Numbered from the stretch's first letter, positions 16,941 to 28,502 are shown. The stretch is DNA of 64,000 nucleotides from Streptomyces mobaraensis (GCF_020099395.1 NZ_CP083590.1:4898001-4962000); one strand, 5' to 3'. Translations and numbers: made by a program. The notes: generated by a model not told the origin, from the sequence alone.

Positions 16941-18460
16941 TGTCCACACCGCACACCTTCAGCGGCTGGCAATCCGAGCGTTCGGGTTTCATGGGCAACC
17001 TCAGCGGCATCGGCTTCACCCTGGTGGCCGGCGCCTGCGTGGTCGCCCTCATCCCGCTCTACCAGCACAGCTGGGGCGCCGCCCTGGTCTTCCTCCCCCT
17101 CGCCGCGCTGCTGATCCTGCTCGCCTTCGGGCGGGTGCTGGGGCTGAGCGCGGACGAGTGGATCGTCCTCGCAGTAAGGCACCAGATCGCCGTGGCCACG
17201 AACCGCAACATCTTCCTCTCCGGCGTCTTCGCCCCCCGCACCAAGGACGGCGAACAGCCCATGGACCTGCCCGGGGTGCTGGCGCGCCTGCACCTGCTGG
17301 AAGCCCCCGACGGCCTGGGGGGCACCCTCGGCGTCATGCACAACCCGGTCGACGGCACCTACACCGCCATCTGCCGGGTCACCTTTCCCGGCCTGGCGCT
17401 GGTCGACACCGACCGGCAGAACGCCCGCGTACGCGCCTGGGGCGCCTTCCTGCGCTCCCAGTGCAAGGAGGGCGGCGCGATCACCCGGATCAGCGTCCAC
17501 CAGCGCTCTCTTCCCGACGACGGCGCGGCCCTGCGGTCGTGGACGGAGCGCCACACCGCCGACGAGGCACCGCCCGCGGCCGTCCAGGCACTGGGCGAGC
17601 TGATGGAAGGCGCCGGCCCGACCGCGACGATCCGCGAGACCTACCTGGCCCTGACCCTCTCCTCCTCGCGCGCGAGGCTGGCCATCAAGGGCGCCGGCGG
17701 CGGACAGATCGGCGCAGCCGCCGTCCTGGTGCGCGAAATCCACGCGATGCAGGGCTCCCTCTCCAGCGCGGGCCTTCAGGTCGTGGAGTGGCTCACCCCC
17801 CGCGGCGTCGCCCAGGCGATCCGCACCTCCTATGACCCCGAGGCCCAACTCGCCCTCGCCGCCCGCAACACCGCGGCCGAAGACCCGGCCTGGTCGGGCG
17901 CCGAGCGCGGCGTCGACCCCGAACTCGCCGGACCGGCCGCGACCGAGACCGGCTGGGGCCTGTACCGGCACGACGGCGCCTGGACCGTCACCTACCAGGT
18001 CCGCGCCTTCCCCCGCAGCGAGGTCTACGCCACCTTCCTCCAGCCCCTGCTGCGCCCGCGGCAGAACGCCCGCCGCTCGCTCTCCCTCGTCTACGAGCCG
18101 ATCGGCCCGGCCAAGGCCCGGCAGGAACTCGCCCGCGAGAAGACCAAGCGCGACACCGCCCGCAAGCTGCGCGCGAAGACCGGCCGGGCGGAGTCGGAGG
18201 ACGAGCGCCGTGAGGCGATGACCGCCCGCGCCCAGGACATCGCCCGCGCGTCCGGCCACGGTGTGGTCCGCCTGACCTGTCTGATCGCCGTCACCGTGAC
18301 CAGCCTCGACCAGCTGGAGACCGCCTGCGCCGAGCTCCAGGCCGACGCCTCCGACGCCGGCCTGGAGATCCGCCGGGTGTGGGGCGCGCAGGACGCCGCG
18401 TTCGCCGTCGCCGCCCTCCCGCTCGGCCAGGGCCTTCCGGACCGAAGGGTGGGCATCTGA
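16940..18460 (+). CDS. SCO6880-type protein (VirB3/PrgI-like TM plus VirB4 N-terminal-like domain)
   Basis: A 506-residue protein of the streptomycete SCO6880 group. Two adjacent transmembrane helices (about 25-45 and 50-72) precede a large soluble region with no P-loop. Order and size resemble a PrgI/VirB3 membrane anchor fused to the non-catalytic N-terminal half of VirB4; the ATPase half is supplied by the next gene. A conserved-looking core runs from GTYTAICRVTFPG to the YDPEAQ segment, and a charged helical insert (370-410) is Lys/Arg/Glu-rich. TGATG couplings join it to both neighbours. Confidence 0.8.
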   Translation: MSTPHTFSGWQSERSGFMGNLSGIGFTLVAGACVVALIPLYQHSWGAALVFLPLAALLILLAFGRVLGLSADEWIVLAVRHQIAVATNRNIFLSGVFAPRTKDGEQPMDLPGVLARLHLLEAPDGLGGTLGVMHNPVDGTYTAICRVTFPGLALVDTDRQNARVRAWGAFLRSQCKEGGAITRISVHQRSLPDDGAALRSWTERHTADEAPPAAVQALGELMEGAGPTATIRETYLALTLSSSRARLAIKGAGGGQIGAAAVLVREIHAMQGSLSSAGLQVVEWLTPRGVAQAIRTSYDPEAQLALAARNTAAEDPAWSGAERGVDPELAGPAATETGWGLYRHDGAWTVTYQVRAFPRSEVYATFLQPLLRPRQNARRSLSLVYEPIGPAKARQELAREKTKRDTARKLRAKTGRAESEDERREAMTARAQDIARASGHGVVRLTCLIAVTVTSLDQLETACAELQADASDAGLEIRRVWGAQDAAFAVAALPLGQGLPDRRVGI

Positions 18461-20004
18461 TGGCGCTGTTCTCCCGAAGGAGGGACGACACCTCCCTCAA
18501 GGCCGCCACCATCTCCGACCTCTTCGACGCGCCCGCCGAGACGTCCCCGGCGAAGACCAAGGTCTCCGCCCGCGACCTGCGGCGCTCGCGCCTGCTGGAG
18601 GATCCGGCGGCCGCCATGCGCGTGGCCCCCAAACGCGGTTGGTCCGGACCGTTCGCCGGCCGGGCCGCGTCCCTGGCCAAGGTCGAGGTGGTGCGCGCCG
18701 ACACCGAGCGGGCCAGCGGCATCTACCCCTTCCTGCACGCCGCCTCTCTGCCGCCGATCGGCGTCTACATGGGCTGGAACACCCTGACCATGCAGGCGTT
18801 CTCCGCACATCCGGCCGCCTGGGTGCGCGAGGGCCTGTGCACCAACCCCAACGTGATGATCACCGGCATCCCCGGGTCCGGGAAGTCGGCGCACATCAAG
18901 GCGTTGTGCTTCCGCCTGATGGCCCTCGGCCACCGCACCCTGATCGCCGGAGACGTCAAGGGCGAGTACCGGGCCCTGTGCGAGCACCTCGGGGTCGAAC
19001 CCGTTCGCCTCGGTCCCGGCCTGACCGGCCGGCTCAACCCGCTGGACGCCGGCCCGCTCGGCCACGGCCTGGAGAAGATCAGAGGCCCGGAGTTGAAGAC
19101 TCGGCTCCAAGAGATCCACCGCCGCCGTCTCACCCTGCTCAAAGCGCTGCTGGAGCTCCAGCTCAAGCGCACCCTGAAACCGCAGGAAGAGGAGTGCCTG
19201 GACATCGCCGTCCGCGAGGTCACCGGCGAACTCCACGGCCAGAGCACCCTCAGCGTGCCCACCCTCCCGCTGGTCTACGAACGGCTGAAGGACCCCACCG
19301 ACGCGATGGCCCGCGAACTGCGCGTCCGCGGCGACGACGTCCAGCTCGCCCGCGAACAGATGACCTCCCTTCGCTCCGCCCTCGGCGGCATGATCACCGG
19401 CCACCTTGGCGGCCTGTTCGACCAGCAGACCAGCATTGGCCTGGACTGGCAGGCCCCCATCCAGTCCGTCGATATCTCCGCCCTGGAACAGTACGGCGAC
19501 GAGACCGTCGCCATGGTCCTCACCTGTGTCTCCTCCTGGGCCCAGAGCGCCATCGACCGCCCCGGTGAACGTCCCTGGATCGTGGTCCGGGACGAGCTGT
19601 GGCGGCAGATGCGCTCCGGCGGCGCCGCCATGGTCCGCAAGATCGACGCCGACCTCCGCCTCTCCCGCGCCACCGGCACCATCCAGCTGCTGGCCACCCA
19701 CCGCCTGTCCGACTTCGAAGCCGTCGGCTCAGCCGGCAGCGAGGCCGTCGCCATCGCCAAGGACCTCATCGCCTCCTGCGAAACCCGCATCCAACTCGCC
19801 CAGGACACCAAACCGCTGAACCTGACCCGCGAAGCCATCGGCCTCACCGATGCCGAATGCGACCTCATCGGCTCCTGGGGAGCCGGACAACGCGGTCGCG
19901 CTCTGTGGAAGGTCGGCCGCGGCGGCGGCTCCCACGCCGTCCAGCTCATGCTCTCCCACACCGAGCGCAAACTCTTCGAGACCGATGAGCGGATGGTGAT
20001 CTGA
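18460..20004 (+). CDS. VirB4/TraC-type secretion ATPase
   Basis: A 514-residue cytoplasmic ATPase. Walker A is GIPGSGKS at about 136-143, preceded by PNVMIT; Walker B is in WIVVRDELW at about 372-380, followed by motifs resembling the VirB4/HerA class (LLATHRLSDF near 405, GRALWKVGRGGGSHAVQL near the end). It is shorter than a full VirB4 (about 800 residues) because the N-terminal half appears to be in the preceding gene. It should power assembly or substrate transport of the secretion complex. The ATG overlaps the upstream stop. Confidence 0.88.
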   Translation: MALFSRRRDDTSLKAATISDLFDAPAETSPAKTKVSARDLRRSRLLEDPAAAMRVAPKRGWSGPFAGRAASLAKVEVVRADTERASGIYPFLHAASLPPIGVYMGWNTLTMQAFSAHPAAWVREGLCTNPNVMITGIPGSGKSAHIKALCFRLMALGHRTLIAGDVKGEYRALCEHLGVEPVRLGPGLTGRLNPLDAGPLGHGLEKIRGPELKTRLQEIHRRRLTLLKALLELQLKRTLKPQEEECLDIAVREVTGELHGQSTLSVPTLPLVYERLKDPTDAMARELRVRGDDVQLAREQMTSLRSALGGMITGHLGGLFDQQTSIGLDWQAPIQSVDISALEQYGDETVAMVLTCVSSWAQSAIDRPGERPWIVVRDELWRQMRSGGAAMVRKIDADLRLSRATGTIQLLATHRLSDFEAVGSAGSEAVAIAKDLIASCETRIQLAQDTKPLNLTREAIGLTDAECDLIGSWGAGQRGRALWKVGRGGGSHAVQLMLSHTERKLFETDERMVI

Positions 20005-20006
20005 CC

Positions 20007-21761
20007 GTGCCACCCCACGGCAGCCCGCGCCCCTCCCGAGCGGACGCTGATTCCCTCCTGGCTCCCGCACTGATTCTCATCGGCGCCGCGGCGCTGGCCT
20101 GCACTCTGCTCACAGCACCTCTGGCAGCGCTGCTGTCCGGGCGAGGCCGGCCGAGGTGGGTGCACGACGACCCGGCCACCACGGCCGTCCTCGCCATCGT
20201 CCAGGGCCCCGGCGCGGCCTACTCGCCGGCCCCGCCCGCCTGGCTCTTCTGGACCCTGACGGTCCTGCTGTTCGCCGGTGTCGGATGGGGCACCGTGCGT
20301 GTGCTGAGCAAGCGCGGGAAGAAGCCGGCCGGTCTGGCGGGCCGGCATGAACTGGCGGGTATGTTGCCCAAGGGTGCGGCTGAACGGGCCAGGCAGCTAC
20401 GGCCGGCGCTGGCCGGGCTCAAACGCCTTGACCCCGACGACACCGGCAACCTCCTGGGCAACCTGGAACCGAACGGCCCGGAGCTGCGCTCCTCCTTCGA
20501 GGACGTCGAACTCGACCTGATGGCCCCCCGGGCCGGCAAGTCGACGGGCATCGCCGTTCCCCGAGTCCTACGGGCGCGCGGGGCCGTGCTGCTCACGTCG
20601 AACAAGGCGGACGTCTACAGCGTCACCAAGGCCGAGCGGGCGCGCGCCGGCACGGTCTGGACGTTCGATCCGCAGGGCATCGCGCACACCCCCCGCGAGA
20701 TGTGGTGGGACATGCTCGCCGACGCCGCCACGATCGAAGGGGCCCGCAGGCTGGCCGGCCACTTCGTGGGAGCGGTCAACGACGACGCGTCCAAGCGGGA
20801 CTTCTGGATCTCCGCCGCACAGAACACGCTCACCGCGCTGTTCCACGCCGCGAACCGCGGGAAGTACCAGGTGACGGACGTTCTGGCCTGGCTGGCCGAC
20901 CCGACGGATCGTACGCCCGTCGACCTGTTGCGCGACGCCGGCATGGTGGCCCTCGCGGAGCAGCTGCAGGGCACGATCAGGGGTGCGGTCGAAACGCGGG
21001 ACGGCATCTACGAGACCGCCCGCCAGTGCGTGGCTTGTCTCCTGGATCCGGAGATCGCCGCCTGGGTGACCCGCGACCCCCGCCTCCCTCAGTTCCGTCC
21101 CGAGGCGCACGCGCTAAGCCAGGACACGCTCTACCTGTTGTCGAAGGACGGCGGGGGCTCGGCCGCCGGCGTCATCGCAGCGGTGGCCGACTCCGTCCTG
21201 CGTGCCGGGGTCCGGGCGGCCGAGCGGATGGGCGGGCGCCTCGATCCCCCTATGACCGCCGTACTCGACGAGGCCGCGAACGTCTGCAGGATCTCCGACC
21301 TGCCCGACCTCTACTCGCACCTCGGCTCCCGCGGCATCAACGTCGTGACCCTGCTACAGAGCTACCGGCAGGGCAGCCGGGTGTGGGGCGAGGCCGGTAT
21401 GGACGCGCTGTGGGGCGCCGCAACGGTCAAACTCCTCGGCGCCGGGCTGGACGACGCCGACTTCATCGAGAAGATCTCCAGGCTCGTAGGAGAACACGAC
21501 GTCACCACGGTGAGCTATTCGAAGAGCGCGGGCACGCGCTCACGCTCCACCTCCACCCGCCTCCAGCGAGTGATGCCGGCGGACCGGATCCGCGCCCTTC
21601 CCAAGGGCACCGCCCTCCTCCTTGCCACCGGTGTGAAGCCTGCCCTCATCCGGCTGCGCCCCTGGTACGAGGAGCCGGGAGCCGACCGCATCCAGGCGGC
21701 CGCCCGGGCCGAGGTGAAGGCCATGACCGCGCGGGCGAATGGAGGGACGTTTCCCGCATGA
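20007..21761 (+). CDS. VirD4/TraG-type coupling ATPase
   Basis: A 584-residue membrane ATPase with two N-terminal transmembrane helices (about 15-40 and 70-92), Walker A APRAGKST near residue 175, and Walker B TAVLDEAANV near 416. The DLPDLYSHLGSRGINVVTLLQSYRQG block is characteristic of TraG/TraD/VirD4 coupling proteins. It would select substrates (nucleoprotein or protein) for the transenvelope channel. The GTG start lies two bases after the VirB4-type stop. This is not the FtsK-like TraB typical of Streptomyces plasmids, so the system is not a classical TraB transfer module. Confidence 0.9.
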   Translation: MPPHGSPRPSRADADSLLAPALILIGAAALACTLLTAPLAALLSGRGRPRWVHDDPATTAVLAIVQGPGAAYSPAPPAWLFWTLTVLLFAGVGWGTVRVLSKRGKKPAGLAGRHELAGMLPKGAAERARQLRPALAGLKRLDPDDTGNLLGNLEPNGPELRSSFEDVELDLMAPRAGKSTGIAVPRVLRARGAVLLTSNKADVYSVTKAERARAGTVWTFDPQGIAHTPREMWWDMLADAATIEGARRLAGHFVGAVNDDASKRDFWISAAQNTLTALFHAANRGKYQVTDVLAWLADPTDRTPVDLLRDAGMVALAEQLQGTIRGAVETRDGIYETARQCVACLLDPEIAAWVTRDPRLPQFRPEAHALSQDTLYLLSKDGGGSAAGVIAAVADSVLRAGVRAAERMGGRLDPPMTAVLDEAANVCRISDLPDLYSHLGSRGINVVTLLQSYRQGSRVWGEAGMDALWGAATVKLLGAGLDDADFIEKISRLVGEHDVTTVSYSKSAGTRSRSTSTRLQRVMPADRIRALPKGTALLLATGVKPALIRLRPWYEEPGADRIQAAARAEVKAMTARANGGTFPA

Positions 21762-22150
21762 GCGAGTTCGCCACGGAGAACGCATACCCGGTCGCACCCT
21801 TCATCCTCTGTCTGGAGGGCGAGGAGCAGCGGGTGGCGATGGAAGGCCTCGTGGATTGGGTGAGCGGTCTGCTCCTCCCCGTGTATGGCAGGGAGGTCAC
21901 GTCCCGCTCGCCGTGGTGCCCGCAATGGTGGGAACACGCGGAAGCGATCGCCCAGTTGCATGCCCTGTGGCTCGCCTGGCAGGAACTCACGGGTCCGAAT
22001 GGAGGACTGACCGGACCGGCGATGTGGCATAGGGATTACTTGGCACCGACGATGCAGACGCTCCGCGATCCCGACGGCCCCTTCGTCGGCTGCCGGGCCG
22101 GCGGGCACCGGCCGAAGGAAACTCCTGCGGTGGAGCAGTTTCCCGCGTGA
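21758..22150 (+). CDS. DUF4913 domain protein
   Basis: A 130-residue soluble protein with the DUF4913 pattern: WCPQWWEHAEAIAQLHALWLAW in the middle and a WHRDYLAPTMQTLRDPDGPF block towards the end. The family is found next to conjugation-type genes in actinobacteria; its function is unknown. It overlaps the coupling ATPase by 4 bp (ATGA), so its product may be an accessory factor for that ATPase. Confidence 0.85.
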   Translation: MSEFATENAYPVAPFILCLEGEEQRVAMEGLVDWVSGLLLPVYGREVTSRSPWCPQWWEHAEAIAQLHALWLAWQELTGPNGGLTGPAMWHRDYLAPTMQTLRDPDGPFVGCRAGGHRPKETPAVEQFPA

Positions 22151-22212
22151 CGACCGACGGACAAATTGGTTCTGGCGGCCTATCAAGAGCCGTTCATTGA
22201 AGGGATGTAAAG

Positions 22213-23364
22213 ATGACGGAACAATTGAATATGGCGGATGCCTACGAACAGGTCTACTCAGCGGCGGCGCGAATGCTGTGGGCCCAGCAGGGCCCCTCTT
22301 GGCGGCAAGAAGACGATCCGGAATGGACATGGCCGGCGGCTCGGCGGGCCGCGTGGCAGGCGTTGGAGCAGGTGTTGCTGGACGCCGAAGCAGCTCTTGG
22401 TTCGCCCCAACCGGGTGACGCTTCCGATCCGGCGCGGCACTTGATCTCCCGACGCGCTCCGGAAGGCCGTCCGCTGACCTTCGACGAGGCGGTGCTGGAC
22501 TGGAAACAGCGACTCGACGCCGACCCGGGATTCCTCGTGGAGCGCAGGGAGCCGTACCCGGACTACTACATGGAGCCCGGATCCTGTGTGATCATCCCCT
22601 CTTCCCCGTATTTGGCGATGATCGGTATCTTCCCGGAGCTGTTCTACCGGCTGGCTCCGGGGCGGCCGGCGGTGACCATCGGCTCCGGTGCAGCGGACCT
22701 TTGCGCCGTGGCACATGAGGCCGCGGACGCCCTGCGTGCGCCCCTGGGCATCGCCACACCGACACCGCACCCGGGGAATGCGTCTTGGATTGCTTCCGTC
22801 TCCCGTCCGGTCTCGGACCTGCCCGACCTTCCCGAGCGCTTCGAGGCCCTGCGCCGCGCGGCGTGGAACGCGGCGGAAGCGATGCCGTCACAGGACGAGC
22901 TGAAGGGGACGCTGGACTTTTCGGTGCAGATGGAAGCGGCCGTGGCGGGCGCCGATATTCGGATGATGCTGGCCGGGCAGACGGCGCCCGCGTGGCGCGA
23001 GGAGTACCAGCAGATTGATCCGGCGCGGCACGGTGTCGTGGGGCTCGTGACCGGTCCCGCGGGGGAAGCGGTGCCGGTGCCCTTCGAGAAGGATGCCGCC
23101 GACTGGCGTGGGCTGAACGCCAAGGGCTCCCTCCCATGGACGCCGGAGGACTACCAGCGGCAGTACTACCCGGATCGCGATGAAACCCAGAATGTGGTGA
23201 TCTCCGCTACGCGCGCCATGGTCTTCGCCGAGATCCTCGACGAATTCGCGGCACGCCTGACGCCGGGGCGGAACGCGGGGCTCATCCACTACAACGCCTA
23301 CGAGTTGGGCCAGTTCCTCACCTGGGGGATCGGCCGCGAGCTGCGTGCACACGCCGGATTCTGA
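22213..23364 (+). CDS. Hypothetical protein of the secretion cluster
   Basis: A 383-residue protein of unknown function, apparently soluble with no signal peptide. Visible features are a helical Trp-rich opening (WAQQGPSWRQEDDPEWTWPAA), a central region rich in Pro and Tyr (YPDYYMEPGS), and a C-terminal helical segment containing FAEILDEFAARL. No catalytic motif was recognised. The start follows GAAGGGATGTAAAG and is 62 bp from the upstream gene, so it may have its own weak promoter. It ends 13 bp before the glycosyltransferase. A cargo, chaperone or immunity role is only a guess. Confidence 0.75.
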   Translation: MTEQLNMADAYEQVYSAAARMLWAQQGPSWRQEDDPEWTWPAARRAAWQALEQVLLDAEAALGSPQPGDASDPARHLISRRAPEGRPLTFDEAVLDWKQRLDADPGFLVERREPYPDYYMEPGSCVIIPSSPYLAMIGIFPELFYRLAPGRPAVTIGSGAADLCAVAHEAADALRAPLGIATPTPHPGNASWIASVSRPVSDLPDLPERFEALRRAAWNAAEAMPSQDELKGTLDFSVQMEAAVAGADIRMMLAGQTAPAWREEYQQIDPARHGVVGLVTGPAGEAVPVPFEKDAADWRGLNAKGSLPWTPEDYQRQYYPDRDETQNVVISATRAMVFAEILDEFAARLTPGRNAGLIHYNAYELGQFLTWGIGRELRAHAGF

Positions 23365-23377
23365 GAGGGCGGCACAC

Positions 23378-24865
23378 GTGGCAGACAAGCGCTACCGCAT
23401 TCTCGTCGTTTCCGACATCAGCGGTATGGGTGGCGGCGGCATTCCGGTGTTCAATCAGCACATCACCGAGGCACTCGCGAAAGAGCACGACGTCACGCTG
23501 TTCACTGCCGACCCTGACACGCAGCCTCACCGGGGTGCGCGCATGGTCTCCACCCCCCCGATACCGGAGGGTGTGGAGGACCGTGACTGGATGGAGTTCC
23601 AGTCCACCCGCGACCCCCGTACCCATGGTCTCCCCGACCCGAGGACACGGCCGTTCGACCTGATCGTCGGGCACTCTCGTTTCTCCGGCCCAGCTGCAGC
23701 CGAGTTGCGTGACCGCTGGTATCCGGACGCGAAGGTCGCGCACTTCCTGCACACGAGCCCGGAGCGGCTCGCCGAGGTCAAGTACGCACGTGATCCGGCA
23801 CACGCACAGGCCAAGGCGGCTCGGGACTCCCGGATCGAGCGCGAGGTGATGGATCGGGCGGACGTGGTCGTGGGCGTCGGCCCACTGCTGACGGCGGAAG
23901 CCGAGCGACTGTCCTCGGCGGGACAGCACGTGCCCGACTCGCACCAGCTCATACCCGGTGTGAGGGTCGAGGAGCTGGTACAGCGCGGACCGCACGAGGG
24001 ACGCCTCAACCTCTTGGTGATGGGCCGGACAGACGATTCGTTGAAGGGTGTCGATGATGCGCTGCGCGCAGTGAAGTTCCTGAGCAAGAGGGGTTTCGAC
24101 GTCCACCTCACCGTACGCGGCGCCGACTCCGAGGAGCTCGACAAGATAGCGGAGGACGCAGAACGGCTGGGCGGAAAAGGCAATGTCACCGTCAAGCCCT
24201 TCACGAAGGACGCAAACGAGCTCAAGAACGACATCGTCAGCGCCGACGCGGTCATCATGCCGTCCAAGCATGAGGGCTTCGGCCTGGTGGCCACGGAGGC
24301 GGCAGGGCACGGAGTGCCGGTCCTGGTGAATCAGGAGAGCGGTGTCGCGCAGTTCCTGGGTGACAAGTCGAAGTTCCCGCCCGAGATCGGGCAGCCGTGT
24401 ATCGTCCCCGAGCCGAAGAACCCGAACGACCGGCAGCGGAACTGGGCCAAAGCCATCAGCGAACTCAAGGCCGACCTCCCCCAGCGACGCGAGAACGCCA
24501 GGAAGCTCCGCGAGGCACTCAAGGCGTACTCCTGGGACCACGCGGCCAAGGCCCTGGTGGAGGCGTCCGCGCAGGCCACTCCCGTGGCACAGCAGAAGCC
24601 GCTCGCTCAGGGACAGGCGCAGCGGAAGGCGACGGCTCAGGGCCCCTACGGTGAGCTACTGGTCAGTGGCCCCGCCCCGGTAAGCGCCGCACCACCCGTC
24701 CTGCCGAGCAGCATCACCAAGGCCGCCCGGCTGACCTCCCCAGGGGCGCGCGCTCCTGGACCCCAACCTCAAGTGCCCCGCCCCGCGCAGGCCCCCGCAC
24801 CGCCTGCCCGTCCCTTCCATCTGCCGCAATTCGGCCCCAGCCAGGGCAGGAATCCGGGTCGATAG
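23378..24865 (+). CDS. GT4-family glycosyltransferase with disordered tail
   Basis: A 495-residue protein. Residues 5-400 are a GT-B fold family 4 glycosyltransferase: the N-terminal domain has a glycine-rich loop (SGMGGGGIPVFNQHI), the donor site is PSKHEGFGLVATEAAGHGVPVL (EX7E pattern), and LNLLVMGRTDDSLKGVDDALRA begins the C-terminal domain. The last 90 residues are Ala/Pro/Gln-rich and probably disordered. GTG at 23378 follows GAGAGGG. It is the last gene of the secretion operon. It might glycosylate a surface or secreted partner; this is inferred from position only. Confidence 0.85.
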   Translation: MADKRYRILVVSDISGMGGGGIPVFNQHITEALAKEHDVTLFTADPDTQPHRGARMVSTPPIPEGVEDRDWMEFQSTRDPRTHGLPDPRTRPFDLIVGHSRFSGPAAAELRDRWYPDAKVAHFLHTSPERLAEVKYARDPAHAQAKAARDSRIEREVMDRADVVVGVGPLLTAEAERLSSAGQHVPDSHQLIPGVRVEELVQRGPHEGRLNLLVMGRTDDSLKGVDDALRAVKFLSKRGFDVHLTVRGADSEELDKIAEDAERLGGKGNVTVKPFTKDANELKNDIVSADAVIMPSKHEGFGLVATEAAGHGVPVLVNQESGVAQFLGDKSKFPPEIGQPCIVPEPKNPNDRQRNWAKAISELKADLPQRRENARKLREALKAYSWDHAAKALVEASAQATPVAQQKPLAQGQAQRKATAQGPYGELLVSGPAPVSAAPPVLPSSITKAARLTSPGARAPGPQPQVPRPAQAPAPPARPFHLPQFGPSQGRNPGR

Positions 24866-24928
24866 GCGGCGTGACGTCATTGGCAGAGCACCGTACGGTG
24901 CTCTGCCCACCGGCCCGCTCCCTGCCCC

Positions 24929-25674
24929 CTACTTGCCCCGCCCCTTCACCGAAGCCCGCAAGTACTCCCGGTTCATGCGCCCGATCGCCGTCAGGGGGAT
25001 GCCCTTGGGGCAGGCCGTGGCGCATTCGCCCGTGTTGGTGCAGCCGCCGAAGCCCTCTGTGTCCATGGTGCCGATCATGTCGAGGACGCGGGACTCCCGC
25101 TCCGGGGCGCCCTGGGGGAGGACGTTGAGGTGGACGACCTTCGCGGAGGTGAAGAGCATGGCGGAGCCGTTGGGGCAGGCGGCCACGCAGGCGCCGCAGC
25201 CTATGCACTCGGCGTGTTCGAAGGCGAGGTCGGCGGTCGGCTTGGGGACCGGGGTGGCGTGGGCCTCGGGGGCGGAGCCGGTGGGGACGGAGACGTAGCC
25301 GCCGGCGCCGATGATGCGGTCGAACGCGGAGCGGTCGACGACCAGGTCCTTCACGACCGGGAACGCCGCGGCCCGCCACGGCTCGACGTCGATGGTGTCG
25401 CCGTCGGTGAAGTGGCGCATGTGGAGCTGGCAGGTCGTGGTGCGCTCCGGGCCGTGGGCCTGGCCGTTGATGACCATGCCGCAGGCGCCGCAGATGCCCT
25501 CGCGGCAGTCGTGGTCGAAGGCGACGGGCTCGTCGCCGGCGAGGATCAGCTCCTCGTTGAGGTGGTCGAGCATCTCCAGGAAGGACATGTCCTCGCTGAT
25601 GCCCCTGACCTCGTAGGTGGTCATGGCGCCGGGCGAGCCGGCGTCGCGCTGGCGCCAGATGCGCAGGGTGAGGT

Positions 25675-25678
<4 letters not shown>
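24929..25678 (-). CDS. sdhB: Succinate dehydrogenase/fumarate reductase iron-sulfur subunit
   Basis: A 249-residue iron-sulfur protein that passes electrons from the flavoprotein to the membrane subunit. Cys58, Cys63, Cys66 and Cys83 (CREGICGAC...C) bind the [2Fe-2S] cluster. The C-terminal half has [14 protein letters not shown] and a second [14 protein letters not shown] cluster motif for the [4Fe-4S] and [3Fe-4S] centres. The GTG start overlaps the sdhA stop (GTGA). This is the B-type (diheme cytochrome b) enzyme family, judged from the single membrane subunit in the operon. Confidence 0.95.
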
Positions 25679-27681
<2,003 letters not shown>

Positions 27682-27682
27682 G

Positions 27683-28444
27683 TCAGCTCACGATTCCTGT
27701 CAGCACGCCGATCGGGACGGCGAGGAAGCCGAGGGTCAGCAGGGCGGCCAGCCCGTTGGCGATCACCTTGAACGCCCGGTCCCGGCGCGGGGAGTTGGCG
27801 CCCAGCGTCTGGGCCGCGCTCCAGAATCCGTGCCGGATGTGCAGGCCGAGTGCGAGCATCGCGGCGATGTAGAAGGCGCTCACGTACCAGCGGTCGAAGG
27901 ACGCCACCAGGTTCTGGTACGGGTGCCCCTCCTCGGCGTTGGGGTTCACCGTGAGGGTGGTGAGGTCGAGGATGTGCCAGACGATGAACAAACCGAGGAT
28001 CACCCCGCCCCAGCGCATGGTGCGGGTGGCGTAGCTCGCCCGGGCCCGCTTCCGCTCGTACTTCGCCGGACGGGCGGCCAGGTCCCGGCGGCTCAACTGG
28101 TAGGCGGCCACGCCGTGCAGCACCACGGACGCCGTGAGCACCACCCGCGTCAGCCACAGGAACCACATGCGGTGCAGGAAGGGCTCGCCGATGGTGCGGA
28201 TCCAGTGCCCGTAGTGGTTGAGCTCCCCGGGCCCGAAGAAGACCTTGAGATTGCCCAGCATGTGGGCGACCAGGTACGCCAGCATGATCAGGCCGGTGGT
28301 CGCCATGACCGCCTTCTTGCCGACGGTCGAGCGCCACAGGCGGCCCAGGAGGGACGGGGACCGCCCGGCGGCGCGCCTGGAAGGGGGCTCGGAGGGGGGC
28401 TCGGTGGAGGACGGGGATCGCTCCGTCCGGGTCGCCAGTGCCAT
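27683..28444 (-). CDS. sdhC: Succinate dehydrogenase cytochrome b subunit
   Basis: A 253-residue membrane anchor with about five hydrophobic helices (starting at [20 protein letters not shown] near 50) and conserved His residues (AHMLGN, LHGVAAY, WHILDL, LHIRHGF) able to bind two hemes, as in B-type succinate:quinone oxidoreductases. A 40-residue Ser/Pro/Arg-rich cytoplasmic head precedes helix 1. The ATG at 28444 is chosen because upstream codons run into the divergent promoter; its binding site is weak. It is the first gene of the operon. Confidence 0.92.
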   Translation of the reverse strand: MALATRTERSPSSTEPPSEPPSRRAAGRSPSLLGRLWRSTVGKKAVMATTGLIMLAYLVAHMLGNLKVFFGPGELNHYGHWIRTIGEPFLHRMWFLWLTRVVLTASVVLHGVAAYQLSRRDLAARPAKYERKRARASYATRTMRWGGVILGLFIVWHILDLTTLTVNPNAEEGHPYQNLVASFDRWYVSAFYIAAMLALGLHIRHGFWSAAQTLGANSPRRDRAFKVIANGLAALLTLGFLAVPIGVLTGIVS

Positions 28445-28502
28445 GCCGCCGACAGTAGGTCGGCAAGATTCATGCGTCCAAGACATGGCGGGCCTGGTTT
28501 CC

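Noticed and set aside
14871..16949. A 692-codon minus-strand frame opposite the VirB6-like gene
   Set aside because: Low-complexity translation; the plus strand has the membrane protein and the operon overlaps.
10483..24929. Integrated conjugative element with att sites
   Set aside because: No integrase, excisionase, replication protein or repeated tRNA end was found, and the only tRNA (45048-45120) is 20 kb away.
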